Assembly: GCF_019175385.1 (NCBI RefSeq)
Contig: NC_083344.1
Coordinates: 61,318,782 to 61,382,781 of the forward strand
Source of the DNA: Lycium barbarum
Taxonomy: Eukaryota; Streptophyta; Magnoliopsida; Solanales; Solanaceae
Direction of reading: 5' to 3'
Length of the DNA: 64,000 nucleotides
Positions 63,839 through 64,000 of this stretch are shown here, one piece after another (the stretch's first letter is position 1; the number at the start of each line of letters is the position of its first letter). The position numbers were made by a program, and so were the translations under genes. Under the pieces are notes generated by a model. The model saw only the letters and a list, made by a program, of their open reading frames with translations. It was not told the DNA's origin and ran no database searches.

Positions 63839-64000
63839 TTCCCCTTGGGCTATTGTACCTACATAACAAAGCTCAAAGAAAAGGTTATGAGTTAGACATC
63901 ATCTTACTCACTCCCTTACTTTATCTGGGTGTCGCTCGCTTCACTCAATGATACAATAGGTTTGGTTCACTCTGTCTTGTAGTATTTGGCTTTCTCGGAA

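Overview
The window reads as plant nuclear DNA, most likely from a Solanaceae species. The evidence is a plant nuclear gene with GT-AG introns, tRNA-derived SINEs of the SolS/TS kind, RTE-type LINE 3' ends, a Stowaway MITE, and many long-LTR Ty3/gypsy (Del/Tekay-like) LTRs. No bacterial, organellar or viral gene set is present. All homology statements come from reading motifs by eye; no database search was run.

Left part (1-37.2 kb) is a nest of retrotransposons. A minus-strand gypsy element (A: gag-protease remains, PBS, 5' LTR) runs off the left edge. Its LTR is split by solo LTR B (TSD tagta). A 2.6-kb stretch covering LTR A and the next LTR (E) is duplicated in tandem across a truncated LTR (C). 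Into LTR E went a complete, young, pol-less element with two 3.05-kb LTRs and an intact gag (11000-20184, TSD catag), and solo LTR F (TSD gttag), which itself took solo LTR G in a (TA)n run. Then come solo LTR H inside the 3' end of a SIRE-like copia element, that element's LTR, a Copia-like LTR with a Stowaway MITE, and a Mutator-like long-TIR element interrupted by solo LTR J (TSD ttatg).

Middle and right part (37.3-58.5 kb) is one host gene: a plus-strand pentatricopeptide repeat (PPR) gene, probably plastid-targeted and similar to Arabidopsis At1g10910 (EMB3103). Nine exons can be joined in frame (574 codons); the last part lies beyond the window or beyond the next insertion. Its introns are swollen by SINEs, MITEs, RTE and L1 LINEs, Copia pieces and gypsy element K; intron 5 alone is 10.7 kb.

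Right end (59.4-64 kb) is the 3' LTR and internal part of another minus-strand gypsy-like element (M). It has a protease-like domain followed by a long acidic, serine-rich reading frame, with no reverse transcriptase or integrase before its polypurine tract.

Strongest leads: (1) a three-stem RNA structure shared by nine LTRs with compensatory changes; (2) family-specific palindrome arrays just upstream of a TATA-like box, about 350 bp into most of these LTRs; (3) a 5S-rRNA-derived segment with a complete pol III internal control region inside the gag-only element; (4) element M with its unassigned ORF.
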